This document shows positions 1-6,240 of a stretch of DNA of 8,367 nucleotides, one piece after another. Below the pieces are notes generated by a model. That model was not told the origin of the DNA. It saw nothing but the letters and a program-made list of their open reading frames with translations, and did no database searches. Each line of letters opens with the position of its first letter. Position 1 is the stretch's first letter. This DNA is from Desulfofustis sp. (GTDB lineage Bacteria; Desulfobacterota; Desulfobulbia; Desulfobulbales; Desulfocapsaceae), in NCBI GenBank assembly GCA_030145365.1, contig JAQYVS010000383.1:1-8367 (forward strand), written 5' to 3'. The position numbers and the translations under genes are program-made.

Positions 1-428
1 AGAAAGAGTCTACCTCCTCCATCGGTATCTAGCCAAAATGCAGATTCTAAATTAAGAGGGAGAAGATATCGAAACCCCAGGACGCCTCGGGTCTCGTCAT
101 TACCTGAGCCTTCCCCCATAATATTAAGCCCCGCGAATAAAGACGAAAATCTATTGAAATAATAATCGGAAGTTACAATTCCTTCCCAGTCAATTTCATC
201 CACCTGTTGCCAACCAACTTCCCATCTCGCATCAAAACTCATCCGACTCCCGGCAAAACTTAAATTACCTTCCGTCAGATTGCTCGACACATCTGCAGTT
301 CCATAGAAGTAAATCGGATCTTTGTAAAGTAGAGATCTCAAATTGGCTACATCAGAATCAGGCTGAAAGTCTTCATAATGAACAAGCCGTGGTATGTTAT
401 AATGCAATAACGGACAAGGAACGCCTAT
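1..428 (-). pseudogene. Truncated fragment of a probable outer-membrane beta-barrel protein
   Basis: The minus strand is open from base 428 (just after an in-frame TAG at 431-429) to the left edge, about 142 codons. From about base 392 down the translation is convincingly protein-like: it is rich in aromatic and Gly/Asn/Ser residues in alternating hydrophobic-polar strands. Examples are DPIYFYGTADVSS, EGIVTSDYYFNRFSSLFAG and GVLGFRYLLPLNLES, as expected of outer-membrane beta-strands. It loosely recalls barrel proteins annotated near copper-resistance (CopB-like) and multicopper oxidase genes, but I cannot assign a family firmly. There is no ATG, signal peptide or ribosome site at the 5' end, and the protein-like character stops near base 395, so the gene looks 5'-truncated. 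The C-terminus lies beyond the window. A TTG at 407-405 could serve as a start if this is not a remnant. Confidence 0.4.
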
Positions 429-720
429 CTACACAGCTGGGCTTAGTTGCCACGGTGATTACTCATATTGGTCCTGACGATCTCATCGACGACCTGTGCC
501 GGATCAGCCGCTGACTACTGGCGCGATTGACAATATAACGACCGGCAGAGAACCGAGGTTCGTTGTCATGAGTAGCATATCGAACGTATCCAAGCCGAGG
601 CCGTGGGTAGCTTGACCGGCTGCTGCCGATCCATCCGTTAGTGGAGAAACCATCCATACCCAAGTTAAGAGGCGCGATTCATTCCAACTCGAGGACCAGA
701 CGTGTGTCGAGGGTGTCCAG

Positions 721-954
721 ATGATCCGCATTAAATCTATATTAGGCGAATTTAAGATCGAAAATGGCGAGCTCGTCGACGGCAGCAATACGGTCCGCAC
801 CCTGTTCAAACAAGCCCAGCTCGAGCCGATCCCCGTTTCCGTAGGACCGGTCGACTATGTCCTGGCCATGAGAATCGTTAAGCTGTTCGACAATGATTAC
901 GAGATCCTCGAGTCATCAGACATGACCGGGAATCCGCCAGACTCCGTTTATTAA
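721..954 (+). CDS. Hypothetical 77-residue protein
   Basis: This is a small ORF that I do not recognise. It starts at ATG 721 with a GAGGG ribosome site at 709-713, seven bases upstream, and ends with TAA at 952-954. The product is acidic, with no signal peptide or membrane segment. It begins MIRIKSILGEF and its middle (VSVGPVDYVLAMRIVKLFDNDYEIL) looks like a helical segment. Codon choice leans to G/C in the third position (GTC, CTC, GAC, GAG), unlike the A/T-richer genes to the right, which may mean separate ancestry. A good terminator follows at 969-999, supporting transcription in this direction. The same frame is open upstream from 478 except for one TGA at 613-615, so the ORF could be the 3' part of a longer, broken gene. 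Confidence 0.45.
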   Translation: MIRIKSILGEFKIENGELVDGSNTVRTLFKQAQLEPIPVSVGPVDYVLAMRIVKLFDNDYEILESSDMTGNPPDSVY

Positions 955-968
955 ACCACCATCAAAGC

Positions 969-999
969 GTCGTCTATCCGGGCGGCTCCTTTTTGTTTA
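969..999 (+). terminator. Intrinsic terminator after the small ORF
   Basis: GTCGTC (969-974) pairs with GGCGGC (981-986) over six base pairs including two G-U pairs. The loop is TATCCG, and TCC followed by TTTTTGTTT comes next. The hairpin plus T-run lies 15 bases after the stop codon at 954 and is oriented for plus-strand transcripts. Confidence 0.55.
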
Positions 1000-1059
1000 T
1001 GAATAGAGTATTCGGAACCAATTAGATTATCAGGACAAATCTACAGCTGCCTGCAAACA

Positions 1060-1093
1060 CACTATCTCAGATGCTCAAGGCTTGTTGATAGTG
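1060..1093 (-). terminator. Inverted repeat downstream of the aminomutase gene, possible weak terminator
   Basis: CACTATC (1060-1066) and GATAGTG (1087-1093) form a perfect 7-bp stem with a 20-base loop. It begins 16 bases past the stop codon of the minus-strand aminomutase gene. On the minus strand it is followed only by TGTTTGC, so it is a weak terminator or an RNA 3'-end stabiliser rather than a canonical terminator. Confidence 0.3.
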
Positions 1094-1108
1094 ATAGGTT
1101 GTTGATTT

Positions 1109-2182
1109 CTATTCCGGCATGTTCGGCCATTTTGTCGTCTCACCCTTATAATTCACCAAGGTGTACTCTTTCTCATTCTTTCCTTTGATATAATAATCTG
1201 GCATCAACGGTATTTTACCGATGTTGGTAGCAATCACATACATTGGTTGAGCAAGACCCGTTGTATGTCCACGTATGGAATCCCGGATGAGTTCTGCACC
1301 TTTTTCCACAGTGGTCCTGAAATGATCGATGCCCGGCGCCGGTTCACAGTAAAACAAATAGTAGGGACGAATTCGCACCCGGAGTAATTTCTGATGCAGT
1401 TCCCGGAATGTTTCCGGATCATCATTAATTCCTTTTAGCAGTACCGCCTGATTGCCGACATTGATACCACAGGTAAGAAGATCAAACACAGCTTGAGCTG
1501 TTTTTTCTGTGATCTCATTGGGGTGATTGCATTGGGTATTAACCCAGATTGGGATTTTGTGGTATGGACTCAGTATTTTTTTTAAGCCTGGGGTGATCCT
1601 ATGGGGTAAAACTATGGGTGACCGCGTGCCGAATCGAATCATCTGAAGATGGGGAATTTCCCGCAACTTTTTAATGATATAATCTATTTTTTGGTCAGAA
1701 AGAACAAACGGATCCCCGCCGGTCACCAACACATCCCTAATTTCTTTATGTTCACGAATCCATTCTAGTCCTTCATCCACATCCATGCGGAGTTTTAGGT
1801 CTCTGTTGACCACGAGCTCGTTTCTAAAGCAGTGACGGCAGTAGTTGACACAGACATCTGTCACTGTAAAGGCCACCCTGTCGTGGTATTGTCGTGCTAT
1901 ACTGTCGGGTCGAACTTCTTCAGTGTCTCTGTTTTCCTTCCAAATGAGGTAGTTTTCGATTCCATATTTATTAACGGTCTCCTGTAAAGAGGGGAGTACC
2001 TGTCTACGAATAGGACATTTGGGGTCGTCTCGATCCATCAGAGAGGCAAAATAGGGTGATGTTCCCCACTTGGTATTCAACGTCTCAATAGCCTTCTTCT
2101 CTTCAGCTGTGACGTTGATAAACTCTGCTAATCTCTCCAGCGTGTTGACAGGGTTTCGGAGTTGTTCAATCCATTCTTCCAT
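1109..2182 (-). CDS. KamA-family radical SAM amino acid 2,3-aminomutase, substrate uncertain
   Basis: The 357-residue product belongs to the lysine 2,3-aminomutase family: PLP- and [4Fe-4S]/SAM-dependent enzymes that move an alpha-amino group to the beta carbon. Visible signatures are the radical SAM cluster motif C111-x3-C115-x2-C118 (CVNYCRHC), the SAM-binding VTGGDPF (153-159), GTRSP (185-189), NTQCNHPNE (215-223), the barrel end RPYYLFYCEPAPG (272-284), and K323 in IGKIP as the PLP-lysine equivalent. R120 after the cluster matches the arginine that holds the substrate carboxylate. The two aspartates that bind the side-chain amine in lysine aminomutase (Asp293, Asp330 of the clostridial enzyme) correspond to E280 and about A318, and the PGGGGK loop is shortened. 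Lysine is therefore doubtful, and the Lys/Asn pair reported for glutamate aminomutase is also absent. The gene follows the ligase gene by 36 bases. AGAAGGA, eight bases before the ATG, supports the start. EpmB-type function is less likely because no EF-P genes are nearby. Confidence 0.85.
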   Translation of the reverse strand: MEEWIEQLRNPVNTLERLAEFINVTAEEKKAIETLNTKWGTSPYFASLMDRDDPKCPIRRQVLPSLQETVNKYGIENYLIWKENRDTEEVRPDSIARQYHDRVAFTVTDVCVNYCRHCFRNELVVNRDLKLRMDVDEGLEWIREHKEIRDVLVTGGDPFVLSDQKIDYIIKKLREIPHLQMIRFGTRSPIVLPHRITPGLKKILSPYHKIPIWVNTQCNHPNEITEKTAQAVFDLLTCGINVGNQAVLLKGINDDPETFRELHQKLLRVRIRPYYLFYCEPAPGIDHFRTTVEKGAELIRDSIRGHTTGLAQPMYVIATNIGKIPLMPDYYIKGKNEKEYTLVNYKGETTKWPNMPE

Positions 2183-2218
2183 CTATCTTTTCCTTCTATT
2201 TAAGGGATGTTGTAGATC

Positions 2219-3529
2219 TTATCTATCGAGGTACATTGCAATTTCACGATTGGTGACGTGGATTCTGTGCTCCTCCCACTCCTGGGTCTTTAATGCCATG
2301 AAGTTTTGGTAGGTTTCATCTCCGAGGGCCTGCTTTAGAAATGAGCTACCTTCAGCCTCCACCAGTGCTTCATACATGCTCTTGGGCAGAAATCGTTTAT
2401 CCAATACTTTTGCTGATAAACCATCACCGCAGATATTACCTACCGCGTGTTCTCCGCAATCAATTTTATTTCTGATTCCTTCCATGCCCATTGCGATCAA
2501 AATGGCTATCTGAAGGTATACATTCCCAGCCGGATCCGGACTCCTGAGCTCAAGTCTGGTGCTCTGTGGATTTGGACAGTAAGGGATCCGAACCATAGTA
2601 CTTCGGTTTTTAAAGCCCCAGTTGCAGATAATGGGTGCTTCCCGTTCACTCACATATGCCTTGTATGAGTTGAAGGTGGAGGCCATAATAATTGATGTTT
2701 CTCTGGCATATTTAAGGATACCACCAATAAACTGTCTGGCGATAGTTGCTATGTTGTGATCAGCGTCCTTGTCATAGAAAACGTTGTTGCCGTCGAGATC
2801 CTGACCCGAAAGATGCAGGTGAAGAGCATTCCGGTTATACCCATCGAAGGGTTTGGGCATGAAAGTGGCCCGATATCCAAAATCCGCGGCGGTTTCCTGG
2901 GTGACATAATTAAAAAGGACAGTTCGGTCGGCACCATCCAGGGGATCGGTAGGTTCGAGGTTGATCTCATGCTGGGATGGAGTAACTTCATGATGAGCCT
3001 TTTCGAATGCAATTCCGCAGTCTTTCAGGATTCTAATTATTCTGTTTCTGACAGCTTCTCCTTTATCGTGAGGGCTAGATTGAAAGTAGAGGCCATGATC
3101 CGTATGCAGGTTTTTCTGTTTTTTACCATTGTTTAGCAGAAAAAATTCATGTTCCGGACCCACGAGAAATTTTAACCCGAATTCACGTTCCGCTTCAGTC
3201 AACGTTTTTTTCAGTATGGCTCTCGGGTCTGTCTGGGACGGTTTGTCTTTTTCATCGTATACACTGGCAATGATAAACCCGACATTTTCATTTGAAAATC
3301 TCAAGACTTTGAAACTATCAGGATCTGGAAACAAGAGCCGATCACTACTGTCGACAGTCCCGTAACCGGCAATAGAGCTGCCGTCAAAACCGATGCCGTT
3401 TTCGAGGATGGATTCAATGTTATCCGGATTAACTGGCAAATTCATGATTCTCCCGTTGAAATCGACAAAAAAAATCTTTGTGGTATCAACGGTCTCAAGC
3501 TCTTTTTTGATATCCTTCAAGTCAGCCAT
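2219..3529 (-). CDS. Glutamine synthetase type I-like amide ligase with altered substrate pocket
   Basis: This is a full-length GSI-family protein, 436 residues from ATG 3529, or 438 from the alternative GTG at 3535; numbering below uses the longer form. The GTG sits 5 bases after AGAGG and the ATG 11 bases after it, so the start is ambiguous. The family joins ammonia to a carboxylate using ATP. Conserved features are GFDGSSI (49-55, D51), GPEHEFF (126-132), HHEV (181-184) and QHEI (188-191) for metal binding, MPKPF, H239, E299 of the flap, NRS (310-312), RIP (316-318) and ELRSPDP (329-335). Two positions differ from canonical enzymes: N-G-S-G-M-H reads N234-R-N-A-L-H239, placing Arg235 at Gly265, and NSYKR reads NSYKA, placing Ala293 at Arg321. 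Both positions contact the alpha end of glutamate. The adenylylation tyrosine region is not recognisable. It is the first gene of an operon with the aminomutase. A divergent GS-like ligase for another amino acid is as likely as the housekeeping enzyme. Confidence 0.85.
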   Translation of the reverse strand: MADLKDIKKELETVDTTKIFFVDFNGRIMNLPVNPDNIESILENGIGFDGSSIAGYGTVDSSDRLLFPDPDSFKVLRFSNENVGFIIASVYDEKDKPSQTDPRAILKKTLTEAEREFGLKFLVGPEHEFFLLNNGKKQKNLHTDHGLYFQSSPHDKGEAVRNRIIRILKDCGIAFEKAHHEVTPSQHEINLEPTDPLDGADRTVLFNYVTQETAADFGYRATFMPKPFDGYNRNALHLHLSGQDLDGNNVFYDKDADHNIATIARQFIGGILKYARETSIIMASTFNSYKAYVSEREAPIICNWGFKNRSTMVRIPYCPNPQSTRLELRSPDPAGNVYLQIAILIAMGMEGIRNKIDCGEHAVGNICGDGLSAKVLDKRFLPKSMYEALVEAEGSSFLKQALGDETYQNFMALKTQEWEEHRIHVTNREIAMYLDR

Positions 3530-3629
3530 TGACACGATATCCTCTTTAGGAGTTTCTCTACTATTGGCGATCTATCTTATTTGGTTGTTTTTATGAAAAT
3601 AACCGGTCAAAAAAGTTCACAGTTTTGTT

Positions 3630-3659
3630 CTAATAAGTTCATTCCTCTTAAGTAGTCAA
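3630..3659 (-). promoter_or_regulatory. Candidate sigma-70 promoter of the ligase-aminomutase operon
   Basis: On the minus strand TTGACT (3659-3654) is followed after 18 bases by TATTAG (3635-3630), a near-consensus -35 and a moderate -10. It would give a leader of about 90 bases before the ligase start. No sigma-54 element was found there, which would have been expected for a nitrogen-controlled glnA. This is pattern matching only. Confidence 0.3.
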
Positions 3660-3769
3660 GAATAAACTGACAGAATCATAAAACCCCGATTTTTTCTATA
3701 CGAAGACTACTCACCAATATTCCCTATTGCGGCACGTTCGCCGAAAAGAAGATGATTTAAAACATCTCT

Positions 3770-3931
3770 ATGATCAGCAAGACTGAGGATAATCTGGGTA
3801 AAGACATCAATTTTATATTCAAACCACCCTTAAAGAATGAATTCAATCAAACAATTACGGATAATGTATACACTCGTATTCCCATATCAGGGAGAACATT
3901 ACATGACAAGATGAAAGAGGAAGTATCATGA
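3770..3931 (+). CDS. Possible small ORF, 53 residues
   Basis: ATG 3770 to TGA 3931 encodes a hydrophilic 53-residue peptide starting MISKTEDNLGKD and ending HDKMKEEVS. It is not similar to anything I recognise. There is no convincing ribosome site before the ATG, and an in-frame TAA lies at 3758-3760. The ORF overlaps the next tiny ORF in an ATGA arrangement typical of coupled genes. It may be a real small gene, the remains of a decayed gene, or chance. Confidence 0.22.
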   Translation: MISKTEDNLGKDINFIFKPPLKNEFNQTITDNVYTRIPISGRTLHDKMKEEVS

Positions 3932-4005
3932 TTAGTGTCCAGTACTCCACCCTATTGTTCCCATGGTTAGTTTTTTATCGCACTGTTTATAATTTCATCG
4001 ATTAG
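3928..4005 (+). CDS. Possible leader peptide or remnant, 25 residues
   Basis: ATG 3928 overlaps the preceding stop (ATGA) and has a strong Shine-Dalgarno sequence, AGAGGAAG, four bases upstream. The reading frame encodes a hydrophobic, aromatic peptide (MISVQYSTLLFPWLVFYRTV and five more residues) and stops at TAG 4005, 84 bases before the asparaginase-family start. A short membrane-like peptide, a leader peptide, or the stump of a lost membrane protein gene are all possible. The ribosome site is the main support. Confidence 0.25.
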   Translation: MISVQYSTLLFPWLVFYRTVYNFID

Positions 4006-4089
4006 AATCGTCATCACAATTGTTGTAATTTAAATTTAAGTTCTTTTAGACAGGGCATTTCTATTTTGTAACCGCAGGTGGTTAAAATA

Positions 4090-5145
4090 ATGAAAAAAAA
4101 TAGCATTCTTCCCATTCACATCGGTGGTACAATTGCATCCGCTGAGTCCAAAACCGGTTTCAGGCCAAAGCTTTCTTTTGCAGATTTGCTCGGTAAAATA
4201 GATCGGGGACTTTCTGGAGATCGACATATCGCCACTGCACAATCACCCTTCGGTGAATTCGGAATTGACAGTGCCAGCATGCAGATCCGGCATATTCAGA
4301 AGATCGCTCAAACGATTTGGGACAATTACGATAACCATGATGCTTTTATCATTACCCACGGCACAGATACACTCGCTTATACAGCCAGTATGCTCTCCTT
4401 TATGCTGCGGGGGATCCAGAAACCGGTCATCGTCACAGGTGCCCAAAAGACACTTGAGGACGATAATAATGATGTGACTGGAAATCTGGAGACAACCCTG
4501 CTTGCCGCATCGACGTCCAATTGCGGTGTATGGGCTGCCTTCAATGGAAAAATAATCAAAGCAGTAAGAGCTACAAAAATAGATATCGGTGTTGACTGTT
4601 TAGATGCCTTTGCCTCAAATATCAGGGACGAGATTCCGATCTCCAACTTCCAACTAAACGACTACTCCGTTAACAGGGGACAATCTGAAACATTTAGTAC
4701 AGAGGTTTACGAGGCACTGGATATCTACTGCCTGACCCACACTACGAACCCGGCATGGCTGAAGAACTATCTCGATAATTCAGACCTCAGAGTACTCATC
4801 GTCATCATATACGGTATGAGTGGGCATCGTAAAGAATTGATGGAAGTTCTCTCACGCTGGGCTGACGATAACAAAGCAATCGTTATTGCAAAAACACATT
4901 CACCTTACGGCAGTACCGATTTATCGAAATATGAGCTAGGTGTCAAAGCTTTGCAAATGGGAATCCTGTCGTCACTGGATATGACATTGGAGAGTGTCTA
5001 TGCCAAAGCAAGCACCCTTCTCGCCCGCTGCAGCGATCCGCCTGAATTCAGCAAACTGTTTTATGCAAATTTTTGCGGTGAGCTTGATGAGGCAGGTGTG
5101 CAGAAATTTTTGAAGAAGGCTGCCTTCTGGCTCTCTGCCCCCTAA
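4090..5145 (+). CDS. Asparaginase/glutaminase-family amidohydrolase
   Basis: The 351-residue, probably cytoplasmic enzyme (no signal peptide) belongs to the bacterial L-asparaginase family, which hydrolyses the side-chain amide of asparagine, glutamine or relatives. The start ATG 4090 has AGGTGG eight bases upstream; a GTG at 4078 overlaps this site and is rejected. Catalytic motifs present are IGGTIAS (11-17, nucleophile T14), DSASM (60-64, S61), THGTDTLAYT (89-98, T92, D93) and K163 in RATKIDIGVDCLDAF. The length matches type I enzymes (about 330-350). In family members the first catalytic loop usually holds a tyrosine in a G-Y-x-P or GYKA context; here it is F24 (TGFRP), which would remove the usual active-site hydroxyl. 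The IYGMSGHR segment (240-247) replaces the common GYG-x-G. Its position between a GS-like ligase and glnHPQ suggests a glutamine-like amide as substrate. The true substrate, and whether it is active, are open. Confidence 0.83.
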   Translation: MKKNSILPIHIGGTIASAESKTGFRPKLSFADLLGKIDRGLSGDRHIATAQSPFGEFGIDSASMQIRHIQKIAQTIWDNYDNHDAFIITHGTDTLAYTASMLSFMLRGIQKPVIVTGAQKTLEDDNNDVTGNLETTLLAASTSNCGVWAAFNGKIIKAVRATKIDIGVDCLDAFASNIRDEIPISNFQLNDYSVNRGQSETFSTEVYEALDIYCLTHTTNPAWLKNYLDNSDLRVLIVIIYGMSGHRKELMEVLSRWADDNKAIVIAKTHSPYGSTDLSKYELGVKALQMGILSSLDMTLESVYAKASTLLARCSDPPEFSKLFYANFCGELDEAGVQKFLKKAAFWLSAP

Positions 5146-5217
5146 GTTTTCTTTTTATAAGTGGAAAGAATTCTTCGAAACATGCAGTAAAATTTTGGGC
5201 ACTTGACTTTGTAAAAA

Positions 5218-5245
5218 TTGCATGTTCCCTTGAGATTGATAAGAT
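5218..5245 (+). promoter_or_regulatory. Candidate promoter of glnHPQ
   Basis: TTGCAT (5218-5223), 16 bases, then TAAGAT (5240-5245) preceded by TGA, resembles an extended -10 sigma-70 promoter about 100 bases upstream of the glnH start. The nearby GGGCACTTGACTTTGT (from 5197) is only half a sigma-54 site, because it lacks the GC at -12. Confidence 0.28.
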
Positions 5246-5286
5246 ATCTATGTGGGGCTGGATAACCAAATTCCAACAGCATAGAT
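5246..5286 (+). promoter_or_regulatory. Inverted repeat in the glnH leader
   Basis: ATCTATG (5246-5252) and CATAGAT (5280-5286) form a perfect 7-bp stem with a 27-base loop. The stem begins immediately after the candidate -10 element and ends 60 bases before the glnH ATG. It could be an operator, an mRNA 5'-end structure, or chance. Confidence 0.25.
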
Positions 5287-5346
5287 GTTCACTGTCCCTT
5301 TTTATAATTGTTAGGGGATTTTAACTGCAAACAAGAGGATACTATT

Positions 5347-6084
5347 ATGAAAAGAGTGGTTTTGTTTATTCTTATAGGGTTCATGATTTCCATGTCTGGG
5401 ACGGCTTTTGCTGAAAAATTGTTTGTCGGTACAGACACAGCTTTCGTTCCTTTTGAATACAAAGGAAAAGATGGGAAATATACTGGCTTTGATATCGATC
5501 TGTGGGCAGAGATAGCAAAACGCATTGGTGTTGAATATGAATTGAAGCCGATGGATTTTAATGGCCTGATTCCAGGTTTGACGACCGGAAACCTTGATGT
5601 CGCCCTGGCAGCGATTTTTATCAAATCTGCCAGAGAAGAAAAAATTGACTTTTCTCATCCTTATTTCAGAGCTGGACTGAGGGTTATGGTTCCTGCGGAT
5701 AACGAGGATATCAAGGGCCCTGAAGATCTAAAAGGAAAAGTTGTTGCTGTCAAGCTCGGAACAGCAACCGTTGAGTATGTTGAAACCCTCGGTGCGAAGA
5801 AACTCGTTAAGTTCCCGAATATAGATCAAGCCTATCTAGAAGTTGTAACTGGTGGTGCTGATGCAGCAATGCACGACACCCCGAATGTACTCTATTACAT
5901 CAAAACTGCTGGTAACGGTAAGGTTAAAGCCGTTGGGCCTGATGTCAAAGCAGCTCAGTACGGTATCGCCTTCCCACAGGGGAGTGAGTTACGTGATAAG
6001 GTGAACATTGCACTCCTGCAGATGATGGAAGACGGCGCCTACGCTGATTTGTATAGAAAATGGTTTAATTCTGATCCTGAATAG
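5347..6084 (+). CDS. glnH: Glutamine-type ABC transporter periplasmic binding protein
   Basis: The 245-residue protein starts at ATG 5347, with AGAGGA seven bases upstream. A signal peptide (residues 1-22, hydrophobic core VVLFILIGFMISM, cleavage after TAFA) exports it to the periplasm, where it would deliver substrate to GlnP/GlnQ. It follows E. coli GlnH closely from end to end: GTDTAFVPFEY (28-38), GFDIDLWAEIAKRIG, ELKPMDFNGLIPGL, KVVAVKLGTATVEY, HDTPNVLYYIKTAGNG and YGIAFPQGSELRDKVN. Equivalents of several glutamine contacts are kept (D30, F33, F71, R96, K136, H176, D177). Others differ: Gly68 is A89, Thr70 is F91 and Gly119 is A140. The first two help hold the ligand alpha-amino group in E. 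coli, so specificity may have moved to a related amino acid. It is first in the operon and separated from glnP by a strong hairpin. Confidence 0.9.
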   Translation: MKRVVLFILIGFMISMSGTAFAEKLFVGTDTAFVPFEYKGKDGKYTGFDIDLWAEIAKRIGVEYELKPMDFNGLIPGLTTGNLDVALAAIFIKSAREEKIDFSHPYFRAGLRVMVPADNEDIKGPEDLKGKVVAVKLGTATVEYVETLGAKKLVKFPNIDQAYLEVVTGGADAAMHDTPNVLYYIKTAGNGKVKAVGPDVKAAQYGIAFPQGSELRDKVNIALLQMMEDGAYADLYRKWFNSDPE

Positions 6085-6151
6085 TCTTTAGGAACAAGCC
6101 AAATCTCCTGTGTTGAAACCATTCTTTCATCACAGAAAAAGATGTAGATCA

Positions 6152-6187
6152 GGACCCCTTCAGTACAAATTTACATAGAAGGGGTCC
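6152..6187 (+). terminator. Strong hairpin between glnH and glnP, probable partial terminator or mRNA stabiliser
   Basis: GGACCCCTTC (6152-6161) and GAAGGGGTCC (6178-6187) form a perfect 10-bp stem with a 16-base loop, followed by CTTGTTTGTC, a poor T-run. It sits 68 bases after the glnH stop in a 156-base gap. Such hairpins between a binding-protein gene and its permease genes are known to protect or partly terminate the upstream mRNA, giving more binding protein than membrane components. Confidence 0.6.
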
Positions 6188-6240
6188 CTTGTTTGTCAGA
6201 ACACGCCCCCAGCTAGCAACTTCTGCAGAATGGTCAATTT

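Larger units (their letters stand above)
3536..4089. other. Divergent intergenic region
   Basis: This is an A/T-rich 554-base gap between the minus-strand ligase operon and the plus-strand asparaginase-family gene. Apart from the candidate minus-strand promoter (3630-3659) and the two tiny ORFs (3770-4005), I see no RNA gene, long repeat or sigma-54 site. A plus-strand promoter for the amidohydrolase gene must lie here or within the tiny ORFs, but none stands out. Confidence 0.5.

Noticed and set aside
389..514. Plus-strand frame with a plausible ending (VATVITHIGPDDLIDDLCRISR)
   Set aside because: It has only a GTG start without ribosome site, overlaps the outer-membrane fragment, and is too short to identify; it may be a remnant.
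504..809. Minus-strand frame of about 100 codons opposite the small plus-strand ORF
   Set aside because: Its translation is rich in Ser, Trp and Thr with no domain-like pattern, it starts inside the plus-strand ORF, and the plus-strand terminator at 969-999 favours the other strand.
4078..4089. GTG 4078 as start of the asparaginase-family gene
   Set aside because: It lies inside the AGGTGG ribosome site that serves ATG 4090, and the extra residues add nothing family-like.
5195..5215. Sigma-54 promoter GGGCAC-N5-TTTGT upstream of glnH
   Set aside because: The -24 half fits but the -12 GC is missing, so it fails the GG-N10-GC rule.
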